Assembly (NCBI GenBank): GCA_020634565.1 | Contig: JACKBN010000019.1 | Coordinates: 52,528-116,527, forward strand | DNA from: Ardenticatenaceae bacterium | GTDB lineage: Bacteria > Chloroflexota > Anaerolineae > Promineifilales > Promineifilaceae | Direction of reading: 5' to 3' | Length of the DNA: 64,000 nt | In this document: positions 43,028 to 50,964 of the stretch, one piece after another | How positions within the stretch are numbered: position 1 is the stretch's first letter | Layout: the number at the start of each line of letters is the position of its first letter | Made by a program: the position numbers and the translations under genes | Notes under the pieces: generated by a model | Databases searched by the model: none | What the model was told of the DNA's origin: nothing | The model's input: the letters and a program-made list of their open reading frames with translations, nothing else

Positions 43028-43795
43028 CTAGGCCCCGACAGAGGTGCCGCCGTCAACAAACAAGGTTTGTCCGGTGATATAAGATGCTTCTTTGGAAGAG
43101 AGAAACGCATGAGCCGCGGCAATCTCGTCTGGTTCGGCAAAGCGACGGAAGGGAATGCCTTCCAGCAAACGCTCTACGATTTTTTCGGGAATGGTTTGGG
43201 TCATGCTGGTGTTGACCCCGCCAGGAGCCACGCAGTTCACGGCAATGCCGTACCGGGCAAATTCCAGCGCCAGCGTCTTGGTGAGGCCGATGATGCCCGC
43301 TTTAGACGCTGAATAGTTGGCCTGGCCGATGTTGCCCAGGGCGGCAATGGAAGCGGTGTTGACGATACGGCCGTAACCCGCCGCAATCATGGGCACCGCC
43401 GCCAGTTGGCTGCACAACCAGGACCCTTTCAAATTCACGTTGAGCACCGCATCCCACTTCTCATCTGACATCAGTTGCGGTTGGCCTTCTTTGATGCGGG
43501 TGGTGAGGCCATCGCGGGTGATGCCTGCGTTGTTGATGAGGATGGAGAGCTTGCCGTAGGTATTAACGGCCGTATCCACCATCTTTTGCACATCAGCCCG
43601 GTCGGCCACGTTGCCGACAACAATCGTTGCCTCGCCGCCAGCCGCTTCGACCAGCTCTTTGGTGGCCGCCAGACCCTTTTCATCCAGATCGGCCAGAACC
43701 ACCTTCGCCCCTTCTTTGGCAAAGCGAACGGCCGTTGCCTGCCCAATGCCATTTCCAGCCCCGGTAATCAGGGCAACTTCATTATTTAGCAGCAT
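43028..43795 (-). CDS. SDR-family dehydrogenase/reductase (FabG-like)
   Basis: 255 residues from ATG 43795. Rossmann fold with GAGNGIGQATAVRF, DLDEKG (NADP/NAD choice region), INNAGITRDG, and the catalytic YSASKAG after NTASIAALGN. It is likely a 3-oxoacyl or 3-hydroxyacyl-CoA/ACP oxidoreductase. The start overlaps the maoC stop (TAATG), so the two are coupled; with MaoC and the ligase this suggests beta-oxidation-like trimming of an acyl chain. Confidence 0.9.
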   Translation of the reverse strand: MLLNNEVALITGAGNGIGQATAVRFAKEGAKVVLADLDEKGLAATKELVEAAGGEATIVVGNVADRADVQKMVDTAVNTYGKLSILINNAGITRDGLTTRIKEGQPQLMSDEKWDAVLNVNLKGSWLCSQLAAVPMIAAGYGRIVNTASIAALGNIGQANYSASKAGIIGLTKTLALEFARYGIAVNCVAPGGVNTSMTQTIPEKIVERLLEGIPFRRFAEPDEIAAAHAFLSSKEASYITGQTLFVDGGTSVGA

Positions 43796-44244
43796 TAGCT
43801 TTCTCCTCCCTGGCGCGTCATGAGTTGTGTCCAAACCATGTCTACCACCAGTTCATCCCGCTGGTTGAGCATACGCGCGGCCAGCTTCACAATGCCCCGG
43901 TCCGGTTTTGACGTTTCTCGTTTTTCAATCACTTCCATTTGCAGACGAACGGTGTCGCCAAACTTCACGGCGCTTTTGTACTTGATGTTTTGCTCCATAA
44001 GCGCAATCGTGGTGCCAGCCATCAGGCCCGTCATGTTGGCCATACCGGTAGAAATAGCCACCGTCAACATGCCGTGGGCAATGCGTTCGCCAAAAGGCCC
44101 ATTTTTAGCCGCCTCGGCATCGGTATGAATGGGATTGAAATCGCCAGACAGCCCGGCAAATGTCACAACATCCGCCTCGGTAATCGTGCGCGCCTGTCCG
44201 TTATAAATGGCACCAAGTTCAAATTCTTCGTAGGTGAGCCCCAT
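43795..44244 (-). CDS. MaoC-like acyl-CoA hydratase
   Basis: 149 residues, hot-dog fold. TITEADVVTFAGLSGDFNPIHTDAEAA carries the Asp and His of R-specific enoyl-CoA hydratases (D-x4-H), and GERIAHGMLTVAIS follows. AAGGAG lies before the ATG. It would hydrate an enoyl-CoA that the SDR enzyme then oxidises or the reverse. Confidence 0.92.
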   Translation of the reverse strand: MGLTYEEFELGAIYNGQARTITEADVVTFAGLSGDFNPIHTDAEAAKNGPFGERIAHGMLTVAISTGMANMTGLMAGTTIALMEQNIKYKSAVKFGDTVRLQMEVIEKRETSKPDRGIVKLAARMLNQRDELVVDMVWTQLMTRQGGES

Positions 44245-44306
44245 TTCGTCTCCTTGTGTTTCGTTAATCTGTCCCCCAGCGCAGGCTGGTGGGCAATAAT
44301 GATCAA

Positions 44307-44900
44307 TCAGTTACCGGAAGCAATACCATCAAAGAAGAGGGTCACAATTGAATTGGCCATCTCTTCCGGACCGCCTAGCCGTAGACGGCCGTATTCATGT
44401 AAAGAAACCTCAACCACCGCCACATGCTGCCAGGACAACAAGCGCGCATCCATGTTGATGACCTCTCCGTTGGTAATGCCCTCTGCCAACAGCGACTCAA
44501 TCTGCTCCGGCAGCGCCGCCTGATACGCCTGCACCAATTCCGTGCGCACCGGCTCCTGAAAAATATTGATATTGCGCCGAATAGAGCGCATGATGGCCAA
44601 CGTTTCATCTGGCAAGCGCAAAAAGCTGCTAAGCGATAGATACAGCCGCGTGCGGCAGCTCTCGCCGTGACTGCTGGCCAATGATTGTTCGGTGGCCTGC
44701 TTCACCTCATCCAGACAGCGGTAAATCGTTTGCAAATACAGTTCTTCTTTGGTGGAAAAATGATGATACAAAGCCCCTTTGGTAACGCCAGCAATTTGCG
44801 TAATTTCCCGTAAAGAAACATCCGCATACTGCTTTTCAATAAAAAGGGTTCGGGCCGCATCCAAAATATTATTAATTGTTGCGACGGATCTGTCTTGCAT
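44307..44900 (-). CDS. TetR-family transcriptional regulator
   Basis: 197 residues. The N-terminal helix-turn-helix (FIEKQYADVSLREITQIAGVTKGALYHHFSTKEELYLQTI) is typical of TetR; the rest is a helical ligand-binding domain. It is transcribed away from the acyl-CoA ligase gene. An ACCGGT palindrome pair just after the ligase promoter is its likely operator. A CoA thioester is the usual ligand for such regulators. Confidence 0.92.
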   Translation of the reverse strand: MQDRSVATINNILDAARTLFIEKQYADVSLREITQIAGVTKGALYHHFSTKEELYLQTIYRCLDEVKQATEQSLASSHGESCRTRLYLSLSSFLRLPDETLAIMRSIRRNINIFQEPVRTELVQAYQAALPEQIESLLAEGITNGEVINMDARLLSWQHVAVVEVSLHEYGRLRLGGPEEMANSIVTLFFDGIASGN

Positions 44901-44944
44901 GAATGCCTTTTGCTTAACGTGTTGGATTTACGCAATTACACTAA

Positions 44945-45005
44945 AGATTGGACCAATTTAATCATAGAGCCTACAGACTGTTCTCAACTGAAATTGGTCC
45001 AATCT
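44945..45005. repeat. Family 9 palindromic element, copy D
   Basis: AGATTGGACCAATTT ... AAATTGGTCCAATCT in the tetR-ligase divergent spacer. Centre AGCCTACAGACTGTTCTCAA. Confidence 0.92.
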
Positions 45006-45064
45006 CGTAAACCATGATTTGTCTATTTTTTTATTGTCGAAACTGTGAACCTGAGTTGTTGTAG

Positions 45065-45092
45065 TTGATCAAATCGGAATAGTTTGTATAAT
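45065..45092 (+). promoter_or_regulatory. Promoter of the acyl-CoA ligase gene
   Basis: -35 TTGATC (45065-45070), 16-base spacer, -10 TATAAT (45087-45092). Transcription would start near 45099, at the edge of the operator, leaving a leader of about 135 bases. Confidence 0.7.
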
Positions 45093-45102
45093 GTGTACAA
45101 AA

Positions 45103-45116
45103 ACCGGTCAACCGGT
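45103..45116. promoter_or_regulatory. Candidate TetR operator ACCGGTCAACCGGT
   Basis: Two ACCGGT palindromes in tandem with a 2-base spacer, placed at about +5 to +18 of the ligase promoter. A repressor bound here would block transcription start. The divergent TetR gene is the natural candidate. Confidence 0.6.
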
Positions 45117-45233
45117 ATGTTTTTCATCATAGCACGAACCAAAAGCAACGTCAAATTTTTTGCAGCCGAAAATTGAAGTAAGTAAGCACCACCCGTCTAG
45201 CAACAAAAACGAATCACAAAAGCAAGTGAAACC

Positions 45234-46796
45234 ATGATGTACATTACGCAGGGATTAAAACGCGCTGTCCTGGTTAATGCGCAGGGCATGGCCACCATTG
45301 ATGGCGACCGCCAACAGACGTGGCAAGAGTTTGCCGATCTCGTGGCCAAATTGGCTGGAGCTTTGCAAACGTTGGGGCTGGAGGAAAACGGCCGTGTTGC
45401 CATGCTGGCCCTCAACAGCGACAGGCATCTAGCATATTATTTCGCCACTATCTGGGCTGGCGGCATCTTTGTGCCGCTCAACACCCGCCTCGCTCCGCGC
45501 GAAATCGCCACCATCCTCACCGACGCCGGGGCCACCATCCTGGTTGTCGATGATGCGCTGCAGGAAAAAGTGCCCGATATTTTGGCGCATACGCAAATCC
45601 CGCAGCAGATCATTTTTGCCGGGGATGGCGAACCGGCGGCTGATTTACACCATCATGATGAGCTGGTAAAAGCAGCGCAGCCAATACCAGACATGAACCG
45701 AGGCGGCGATGACGTAGCACTCCTCATTTACACAGGCGGCACCACCGGAAAGTCTAAAGGCGTTATGCTGACGCACAACAATGCGGTCAGCAACGCGCTC
45801 TCCATCCTGTCCGTGATGTATGAGGGCGAACCTTGGACCTATTTGCACACAGCCCCCATGTTTCACATTGCAGATGCTCAATGGAACACGGGCGTCACCA
45901 TGCACGGCGGCACACACGTATTCACCCAAAAATTTGTCCCAGAAGAGATGCTGACGCTTATCAGCCAAAAGCAAATCACCCACACCGCCCTCGTCCCCAC
46001 CATGATCAACATGTTGTGCAATGTGCCCGATGCCGCTACGTACGATGTCTCCAGCCTGCGCAAAATAAACTTTGGCGGCTCCTCCATTGCCCCAGCCGTC
46101 ATCCGACGAGCCAGGGCGTTGTTCCCTAACTGCCAGTTCCTTCAAGGGTATGGCCAGACAGAAACATCGCCAAACATCAGCATGCTGCTCGACAGATACA
46201 ACACCGACGAAGGCCCGTATGCCGGCAAAATCGAGTCGGCCGGGCAGCCAATGTTTGCCATGGGCGTAAAGATTTTTGACCTGAACGATGAGGAAGTGCC
46301 GACCGGCACGGTTGGCGAGATCGTGGCCAGAGGCCCGCACGTGATGGCTGGCTATTGGAACAAACCAGAAGAAACGGCCTACGCCCTGCGCCGCGGCTGG
46401 ATGCACACCGGGGACATTGGCTACCTTGATGAAGATGGCTTTCTTTTTATTGTGGACCGTGTTAAAGATATGATTATCAGCGGCGGGGAAAATATTTATT
46501 CGACGGAAGTGGAAGCTGTTATTTACCAACATACGGCCGTTGCCGAATGCGCCGTCATTGGCATCCCCAACAAAAAATGGGGCGAATCGGTTCACGCCAT
46601 TGTGGTGCCCAAACGCGGCCACACCCTAACCGAAGAAGAAATTATCGCCCACTGCCGCGAGCATATTGCTGGTTATAAATGTCCGCGCAGCATCGATATT
46701 CACCTGGACCCGCTGCCGATGAGCGGTGCCGGGAAGATTCTCAAAAAGGTTTTGCGCGAGCCATTTTGGGAAAGTAAAGAGCGCCAGATCAATTAA
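45234..46796 (+). CDS. Acyl-CoA ligase (AMP-dependent synthetase)
   Basis: 520 residues of the ANL family. Motifs in order: YTGGTTGKSKGVMLTH (P-loop), MFHIADAQWN, GYGQTETSP, GWMHTGDIGYLDEDGF, VDRVKDMIISGGENIYSTEVE and the C-terminal adenylation lysine in SGAGKILKKVLRE. The likeness is to medium/long-chain fatty acid or aryl-acid CoA ligases. Regulated apparently by TetR; together with MaoC and SDR it could feed side chains of phenylpropanoids or fatty acids into beta-oxidation. Confidence 0.93.
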   Translation: MMYITQGLKRAVLVNAQGMATIDGDRQQTWQEFADLVAKLAGALQTLGLEENGRVAMLALNSDRHLAYYFATIWAGGIFVPLNTRLAPREIATILTDAGATILVVDDALQEKVPDILAHTQIPQQIIFAGDGEPAADLHHHDELVKAAQPIPDMNRGGDDVALLIYTGGTTGKSKGVMLTHNNAVSNALSILSVMYEGEPWTYLHTAPMFHIADAQWNTGVTMHGGTHVFTQKFVPEEMLTLISQKQITHTALVPTMINMLCNVPDAATYDVSSLRKINFGGSSIAPAVIRRARALFPNCQFLQGYGQTETSPNISMLLDRYNTDEGPYAGKIESAGQPMFAMGVKIFDLNDEEVPTGTVGEIVARGPHVMAGYWNKPEETAYALRRGWMHTGDIGYLDEDGFLFIVDRVKDMIISGGENIYSTEVEAVIYQHTAVAECAVIGIPNKKWGESVHAIVVPKRGHTLTEEEIIAHCREHIAGYKCPRSIDIHLDPLPMSGAGKILKKVLREPFWESKERQIN

Positions 46797-46820
46797 TTTT
46801 ATAAAAACAAAACTTACGCA

Positions 46821-46881
46821 CATTGGACCAATTTAATTTATAGCGTCTACAAACTGTTCTTTACTGAAATTGGTCCAATCT
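46821..46881. repeat. Family 9 palindromic element, copy E
   Basis: CATTGGACCAATTT ... AAATTGGTCCAATCT between the ligase and amidohydrolase genes. Centre GCGTCTACAAACTGTTCTTT. Confidence 0.9.
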
Positions 46882-46916
46882 TTTAGACAATTTCGCAAGA
46901 TAAAAAGGGGAAAAGC

Positions 46917-47756
46917 ATGAAAGCAATTGATATTCACGTACACGTACCAGACCCGCCCGGGCATCCAGCAGCAAAAGAAAAAGAAGACATGGCCGAATAT
47001 TTCGGCATCAAAGATTTGCCCAAAACGCCAGAGGAACTATACGAAAAATACAAATCGCTCGACATTTTTGCCGTGATTTTTTCGATAGACGCCGAAACGA
47101 ACACAGGCGTGCCCTACATCGGCAATGATTATGTGGCGGAAGTGGCTCACAAATATTCGGACCAGTTTATGGGTTTTGCTTCGGTTGATCCGTGGAAGGG
47201 AAAAGCGGCCGTACAAGAACTGCGCCGCGCCGTAAACGATTTAGGCTTACGTGGCCTCAAACTGCACCCCACCACCCAGGCATTTTTCCCCAACGATCCC
47301 CAGTTCTACCCACTGTGGGAAGCCGCCGCCGATTTAGACATCCCGGTGCTGTTTCACTCCGGACAAACCGGCGTGGGTGCCCGCGAACCAGGCGGCGGTG
47401 GCTTTAAGCTCAAATATTGCCAGCCCATTCCCTACTTTGACGATGTCGCCGCTGATTTCCCCACGCTCACCGTCATCATGGCCCATCCCGCCGTGCCGTG
47501 GCAGGAAGAACAGCTCTCGGTAGCCCTACACAAACAAAATGTATACATTGATCTGTCCGGCTGGTCTCCCAAATATTTCCGCCCCATCTTGCAGCAGTAC
47601 ATGAAATCGCTGCTCAAAGACAAAGTGCTGTTTGGCTCCGACTATCCTGTATTAATGCCGGAACGATGGCTGAAAGATTTTGAAACGCTGGAACTCAAAG
47701 AGGACGTTCGCCAGAAAATTTTGCTGGAAAACGCGCGCAAAATCCTCAAGATTTAG
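46917..47756 (+). CDS. Amidohydrolase_2 family metal-dependent hydrolase/decarboxylase
   Basis: 279 residues with a TIM-barrel fold. It begins KAIDIHVHVPDPPGHP (metal-binding His-x-His), and has GLRGLKLHPTTQAFFPND, PVLFHSGQTG, MAHPAVPWQEEQL and the late catalytic Asp in FGSDYPVLMP. The family includes ACMSD, 4-oxalomesaconate hydratase and gamma-resorcylate decarboxylases. Its place behind the ligase suggests a role in aromatic or acyl catabolism. AAAAGGGG precedes ATG; a strong terminator follows. Confidence 0.87.
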   Translation: MKAIDIHVHVPDPPGHPAAKEKEDMAEYFGIKDLPKTPEELYEKYKSLDIFAVIFSIDAETNTGVPYIGNDYVAEVAHKYSDQFMGFASVDPWKGKAAVQELRRAVNDLGLRGLKLHPTTQAFFPNDPQFYPLWEAAADLDIPVLFHSGQTGVGAREPGGGGFKLKYCQPIPYFDDVAADFPTLTVIMAHPAVPWQEEQLSVALHKQNVYIDLSGWSPKYFRPILQQYMKSLLKDKVLFGSDYPVLMPERWLKDFETLELKEDVRQKILLENARKILKI

Positions 47757-47833
47757 CCGCTCATTTCAGATTTGTCTCGCGTGACAGTACCCCGGTTAGC
47801 CTTGTGAAAAGGTGAGCTAACGAAATAGATGCG

Positions 47834-47877
47834 AATAGAGCAAACTATCAGCAATGGAGATAGTTTGCTCTATTTTT
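47834..47877 (+). terminator. Rho-independent terminator after the amidohydrolase gene
   Basis: A 16-base perfect stem, AATAGAGCAAACTATC / GATAGTTTGCTCTATT, with a 9-base loop and five T residues at the end. The remnant HEPN reading frame on the other strand ends inside it. Confidence 0.9.
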
Positions 47878-47964
47878 ATCGAAAAACGCCTCGCTGACTA
47901 AAAGCTTAGCTGCATCAATACTGCTCTGGGCTTTCTGCAAAAGGGCAGATTGCTCAGGCATCAT
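47848..47964 (-). pseudogene. Truncated HEPN-domain gene (N-terminal remnant)
   Basis: Only 38 codons: the start MMPEQSALLQKAQSSIDAAKLL and SEAFFDKNRANYL match the first helix of small HEPN proteins that pair with MNT nucleotidyltransferases. The frame then stops inside the palindrome of the neighbouring terminator, where about 90 residues of HEPN should follow. The start overlaps the stop of the MNT gene, the usual order of the toxin-antitoxin pair. Confidence 0.65.
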
Positions 47965-48298
47965 ACCGCAATTCCCTCACGACGGATGTTTAGCAAAAGC
48001 GGGCTATTTTCTTGAATATACCGTGCCTCCGAAACGTAGACGCAAGAAATGACAATATCGTGCTCCAGGGATAAAGCGGCCGTAATTGGCGAAACGCGCT
48101 CAATTTCTGCGGCAGGTTCTACAGGCCCAGCCAGAACAACCAGCACATCAACATCAGACCCAGGCAAAGCATCCCTCGCGCCTGTGACCCGTACAGAACA
48201 AGGTGAACAAGGCGTGATCCGTACAGTTCTTCAAGCTGGCTGCGCAATTCAGCAAGAATATTGTTGAGTTTTTGGGTAGACAGCCTCTGTAGTTCCAT
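47961..48298 (-). pseudogene. MNT-type minimal nucleotidyltransferase, frameshifted
   Basis: From ATG 48298 the frame reads LSTQKLNNILAELRSQL and VLYGSQARG, then is lost. One base later the matching frame continues DALPGSDVDVLVVLAGPVEP to the stop at 47961. Together they form the nucleotidyltransferase core G-S-x-A-R-G with D-x-D. A one-base deletion in the G-run at 48173-48175 explains the break. Such proteins AMPylate and neutralise HEPN RNases. Both partners look inactive. Confidence 0.8.
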
Positions 48299-48354
48299 GA
48301 ATCACATTGTAAATGACAAATTCGTAAAACTGAAAAGTAGTGGAAGAAAAATCA

Positions 48355-49068
48355 CTATTGCTCCCAAGGCAATGGTGCGTATTTGTCACAATGACTCTCT
48401 CTAGCAATGGAACCATCTGGCAAACGAGTACATTCCAAATCGGCGCGATTTAATTGCGCTTGAGACACAATTGCTCCAAACAAATCAGCTCCGCTCAAGT
48501 TAGCATTTTGCAAATTAACATCTGTCAGATTTGCATTAAGAAAAACTGCTCCGTGAAGATCCACATCTCGCAAATTCGCTCCAGACAAATTGGCATTTGT
48601 GAAATTAGCTGACGATAGATGTGCGTCTTCAAGCTCAGTCCCCAAAAGTACCGCACCCGTAAAATCAGTACCGCCCAAATAAGCACGACTCATATCATAG
48701 CCGGAATAATCCTGTCCAGCTCCGTCCAAAGTTACCAAAACATCAATAATCCGAGCCCATTTTTCGTCTAACTTTGCGCCCGTAAAATTAGCATCCAGAA
48801 GTAAGGCAAGATCAAGCTTTGCACCTCGGAGATCTGAGTCACTAAAGTCTGTATTATCGAGTAACGCACCGGTAAAATTTGCATCCTGAAGATTTTTCCC
48901 GGATAAATCATTGTCGTACAAGGCGCAGTAACTGAAATCTCTACCGGAAAGGTCTTTTTCTGAAATACCTTCATAGCACCATGCTGGACTATCGCATGCC
49001 AAAGCTGGTAGAACGAGAAACGCAATAAATATTCCCCACCAGAAATTTATATTAAGATTTTGATCCAT
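48355..49068 (-). CDS. Pentapeptide-repeat lipoprotein
   Basis: 237 residues from ATG 49068 (GGGGG upstream). A signal peptide ends in LPALAC, a probable lipobox, so the protein is exported and lipid-anchored. Most of the rest is A(D/N)LXX repeats (SGKNLQDANFTGALLDNTDFSD, ANFTNANLSGANLRDVDLHG), which fold as a right-handed four-sided helix. A gap in the repeats near residues 95-115 divides two coils. The gene is AT-rich and lacks the ACGGCCGT octamer. Function unknown; it lies back-to-back with the gyrase-like gene. Confidence 0.85.
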   Translation of the reverse strand: MDQNLNINFWWGIFIAFLVLPALACDSPAWCYEGISEKDLSGRDFSYCALYDNDLSGKNLQDANFTGALLDNTDFSDSDLRGAKLDLALLLDANFTGAKLDEKWARIIDVLVTLDGAGQDYSGYDMSRAYLGGTDFTGAVLLGTELEDAHLSSANFTNANLSGANLRDVDLHGAVFLNANLTDVNLQNANLSGADLFGAIVSQAQLNRADLECTRLPDGSIARESHCDKYAPLPWEQ

Positions 49069-49205
49069 AGAGCCCCCTTTTCGGCTGAAAGTAAATTTAC
49101 TGTAGCAATCTTGCACGCCTTCTTTCCCGAACTAGCCAAAACCCACAATTCATATTGCCGATTCCGCGCTCCCTCTCTATGATCAGGGCATTGCAGTGAT
49201 TCTTT

Positions 49206-49254
49206 AACGCAAAGTCTGCAAAGCTGCAAAGCATTTTTCTTTGCACTTTGGCGT
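49206..49254. repeat. CGCAAAG-type spacer repeat
   Basis: AACGCAAAGTCTGCAAAGCTGCAAAGC facing CTTTGCACTTTGGCGT: an imperfect inverted repeat of GCAAAG words upstream of the GyrA-like gene. Confidence 0.75.
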
Positions 49255-49276
49255 CAAATAATTTCCGGGAGATTTT

Positions 49277-50317
49277 ATGGAACGAGAACGCCCCGATTTA
49301 AGCAACGTTAGCCCCGACGTGCTGGCCTACATCGAAGCGCTGGAGGCAGAACTGCTCAGTGCCCAATCCAGCCCGCCTACCCGCCGCCGCAGCGCCGAAG
49401 TGGAACCGAGCGAACCACCGACCACGCAGCAAATCATCACCATTAGCCAGCGCGGCGTGGCCAAGCGGACGGCACGGCATTTGTACGGCCGTCAGCGGCG
49501 CAGTGGCATCGGTGTGTTTGATCTGGAAGTGGATGAGCATGACTTTCCGGCGCACATCGCCGTGGCCGATGAGAGCGAACGGCTGCTGCTGTTCAGCAAC
49601 TTAGGGCGCGTCTTCCCGCTCGCTGTGGCCGACATCCACCAAACCGATGAGCTGCGCGCCCCTGGCGAAAGCCTCATCGACAAGTTCCCCTTCCACGGCA
49701 ACGAACACATCATCGGAGCGCTGCCCGCCGAGGCCGGGCAGTACGTGGTGTTGGCCAGCCAGCGCGGTTGGGTACAACGCGTCGCCGCCAGCTACTTTGG
49801 CAAAAATCTCATCCCCGGCATGTCATTTCATGACGTGAAGCAAGGAGGGCAGATTACGGCCGTTACCTGGACCAACGGCTCCGACGAAATCCTCCTGGCC
49901 ACTCAGCAGGCGCAGGGCATCCGCTTCCGCGAGACACAGGTGCCTGCCCGTGGCGGCTGTTTGGGACTGCGCGTCGATCCCAGCGACGAGGTGGTCGCCG
50001 TTGCCAGCGTGACGGAGCGCAGCGGCGTTTTTGTGGTCGGCCACGACGGCAAAGGCACCATTCGCCTGATGAGCGGCTTCCGCATGAACAAAGCACCCGG
50101 CGCAGGCGGCAAAGCAATTTTCAAGGCGGATCAGCTTATCGGCGCGGTGACCGTTGACGAAAAAGACGACATTTTCATTATCGCCCAGGGTGGCAAAATG
50201 ATTCGCTTCCAGGCCAGCGAAGTGCCGCCGAAAGAGGGCGTGGTGCAGGGCGTTAACTGCATGGAAGTGCGCAATGATGTGGTTACGGCCGTTGCCGTCG
50301 CCACTTTGGAGAATTGA
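49277..50317 (+). CDS. Stand-alone GyrA/ParC C-terminal beta-pinwheel protein
   Basis: 346 residues. After a short helical start (SPDVLAYIEALEAELL) and a Pro/Ser/Arg-rich linker to about residue 52, the rest looks like the six-bladed DNA-wrapping domain of GyrA: repeated IITISQRGVAKRT, LLLFSNLGRVFPL, YVVLASQRGWVQRV, ILLATQQAQGIRF, VFVVGHDGKGTIR, IFIIAQGGKMIRF. The stretch GRQRRSGIGV resembles the GyrA box. The DNA-cleaving domain and catalytic Tyr are absent. It should bind or bend DNA or interact with gyrase. It overlaps the next gene by one base (TGATG). Confidence 0.88.
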   Translation: MERERPDLSNVSPDVLAYIEALEAELLSAQSSPPTRRRSAEVEPSEPPTTQQIITISQRGVAKRTARHLYGRQRRSGIGVFDLEVDEHDFPAHIAVADESERLLLFSNLGRVFPLAVADIHQTDELRAPGESLIDKFPFHGNEHIIGALPAEAGQYVVLASQRGWVQRVAASYFGKNLIPGMSFHDVKQGGQITAVTWTNGSDEILLATQQAQGIRFRETQVPARGGCLGLRVDPSDEVVAVASVTERSGVFVVGHDGKGTIRLMSGFRMNKAPGAGGKAIFKADQLIGAVTVDEKDDIFIIAQGGKMIRFQASEVPPKEGVVQGVNCMEVRNDVVTAVAVATLEN

Positions 50318-50913
50318 TGAGCCTCCCCTTTGACAGTGGTGAAGAATATATCGAACAGCAGTTCAGCGGGCTATCTGTTTTGCAGGAAGAGGTAACGGCC
50401 GTTACCTTTGAGGAATGCCGCTTCACTGACTGCAACTTTAGCGAAACCCTGTTCAAACGCTGCACCTTTCGCGACTGCCAGTTCCAAAACTGCGACCTCA
50501 CCCTGCTGGATGTAGATTACAGTCGTTTTCAGCGCTGCAAATTTACTGAATGCAAGCTGATTGGCGTCAACTGGGCTAAAGCGGGGCAGATACAGTGGAT
50601 CGAATTCCACGATTGCAACCTGAGCTACTGCACTTTCATGGAGCTGGATTTGAGCAAAGCGGTGCTCAGCCACTGCCTGGCCAAAGAAGCCACTTTTGCC
50701 GAAACAAACCTGACCGACGCCAACTGCACGTTTACTGATTTTGAAGACGGCCGTTTCATTCACACCAACCTCACCCGCGCCGATTTTCGCGGGGCCAAAA
50801 ATTACGCCATCGCCGCTACCGAAAACACGCTCAAGCAAACCAAATTTTCCCTGCCAGAGGCCATCGCCCTGCTGGACGGGCTAGACATTATTCTGGAAAA
50901 TCCCGCATCATAA
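50317..50913 (+). CDS. McbG/Qnr-like pentapeptide-repeat protein
   Basis: 198 residues from ATG 50317. Cytoplasmic, with pentapeptide repeats throughout (FEECRFTDCNFSETLFKRCTF, CQFQNCDLTLLDVDYSRFQRC, ETNLTDANCTFTDF, TNLTRADFRGAKN) interrupted near residue 88-98 (AKAGQIQWIEF), and a C-terminal helix. The cysteine- and phenylalanine-rich repeats and the layout resemble McbG and Qnr, DNA-mimicking proteins that bind gyrase and protect it from quinolones or microcin B17. The overlapping GyrA-like gene upstream supports a gyrase link. Confidence 0.85.
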   Translation: MSLPFDSGEEYIEQQFSGLSVLQEEVTAVTFEECRFTDCNFSETLFKRCTFRDCQFQNCDLTLLDVDYSRFQRCKFTECKLIGVNWAKAGQIQWIEFHDCNLSYCTFMELDLSKAVLSHCLAKEATFAETNLTDANCTFTDFEDGRFIHTNLTRADFRGAKNYAIAATENTLKQTKFSLPEAIALLDGLDIILENPAS

Positions 50914-50920
50914 ACGTTGG

Positions 50921-50947
50921 TAGGGGCAGGTCTGAGACCTGCCCCTA
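50921..50947. repeat. Palindromic repeat family 1, copy b
   Basis: Perfect 12-base arms TAGGGGCAGGTC / GACCTGCCCCTA around TGA. Same family as 1223-1251. Confidence 0.9.
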
Positions 50948-50964
50948 CGTAAAAAGGAACCAAC

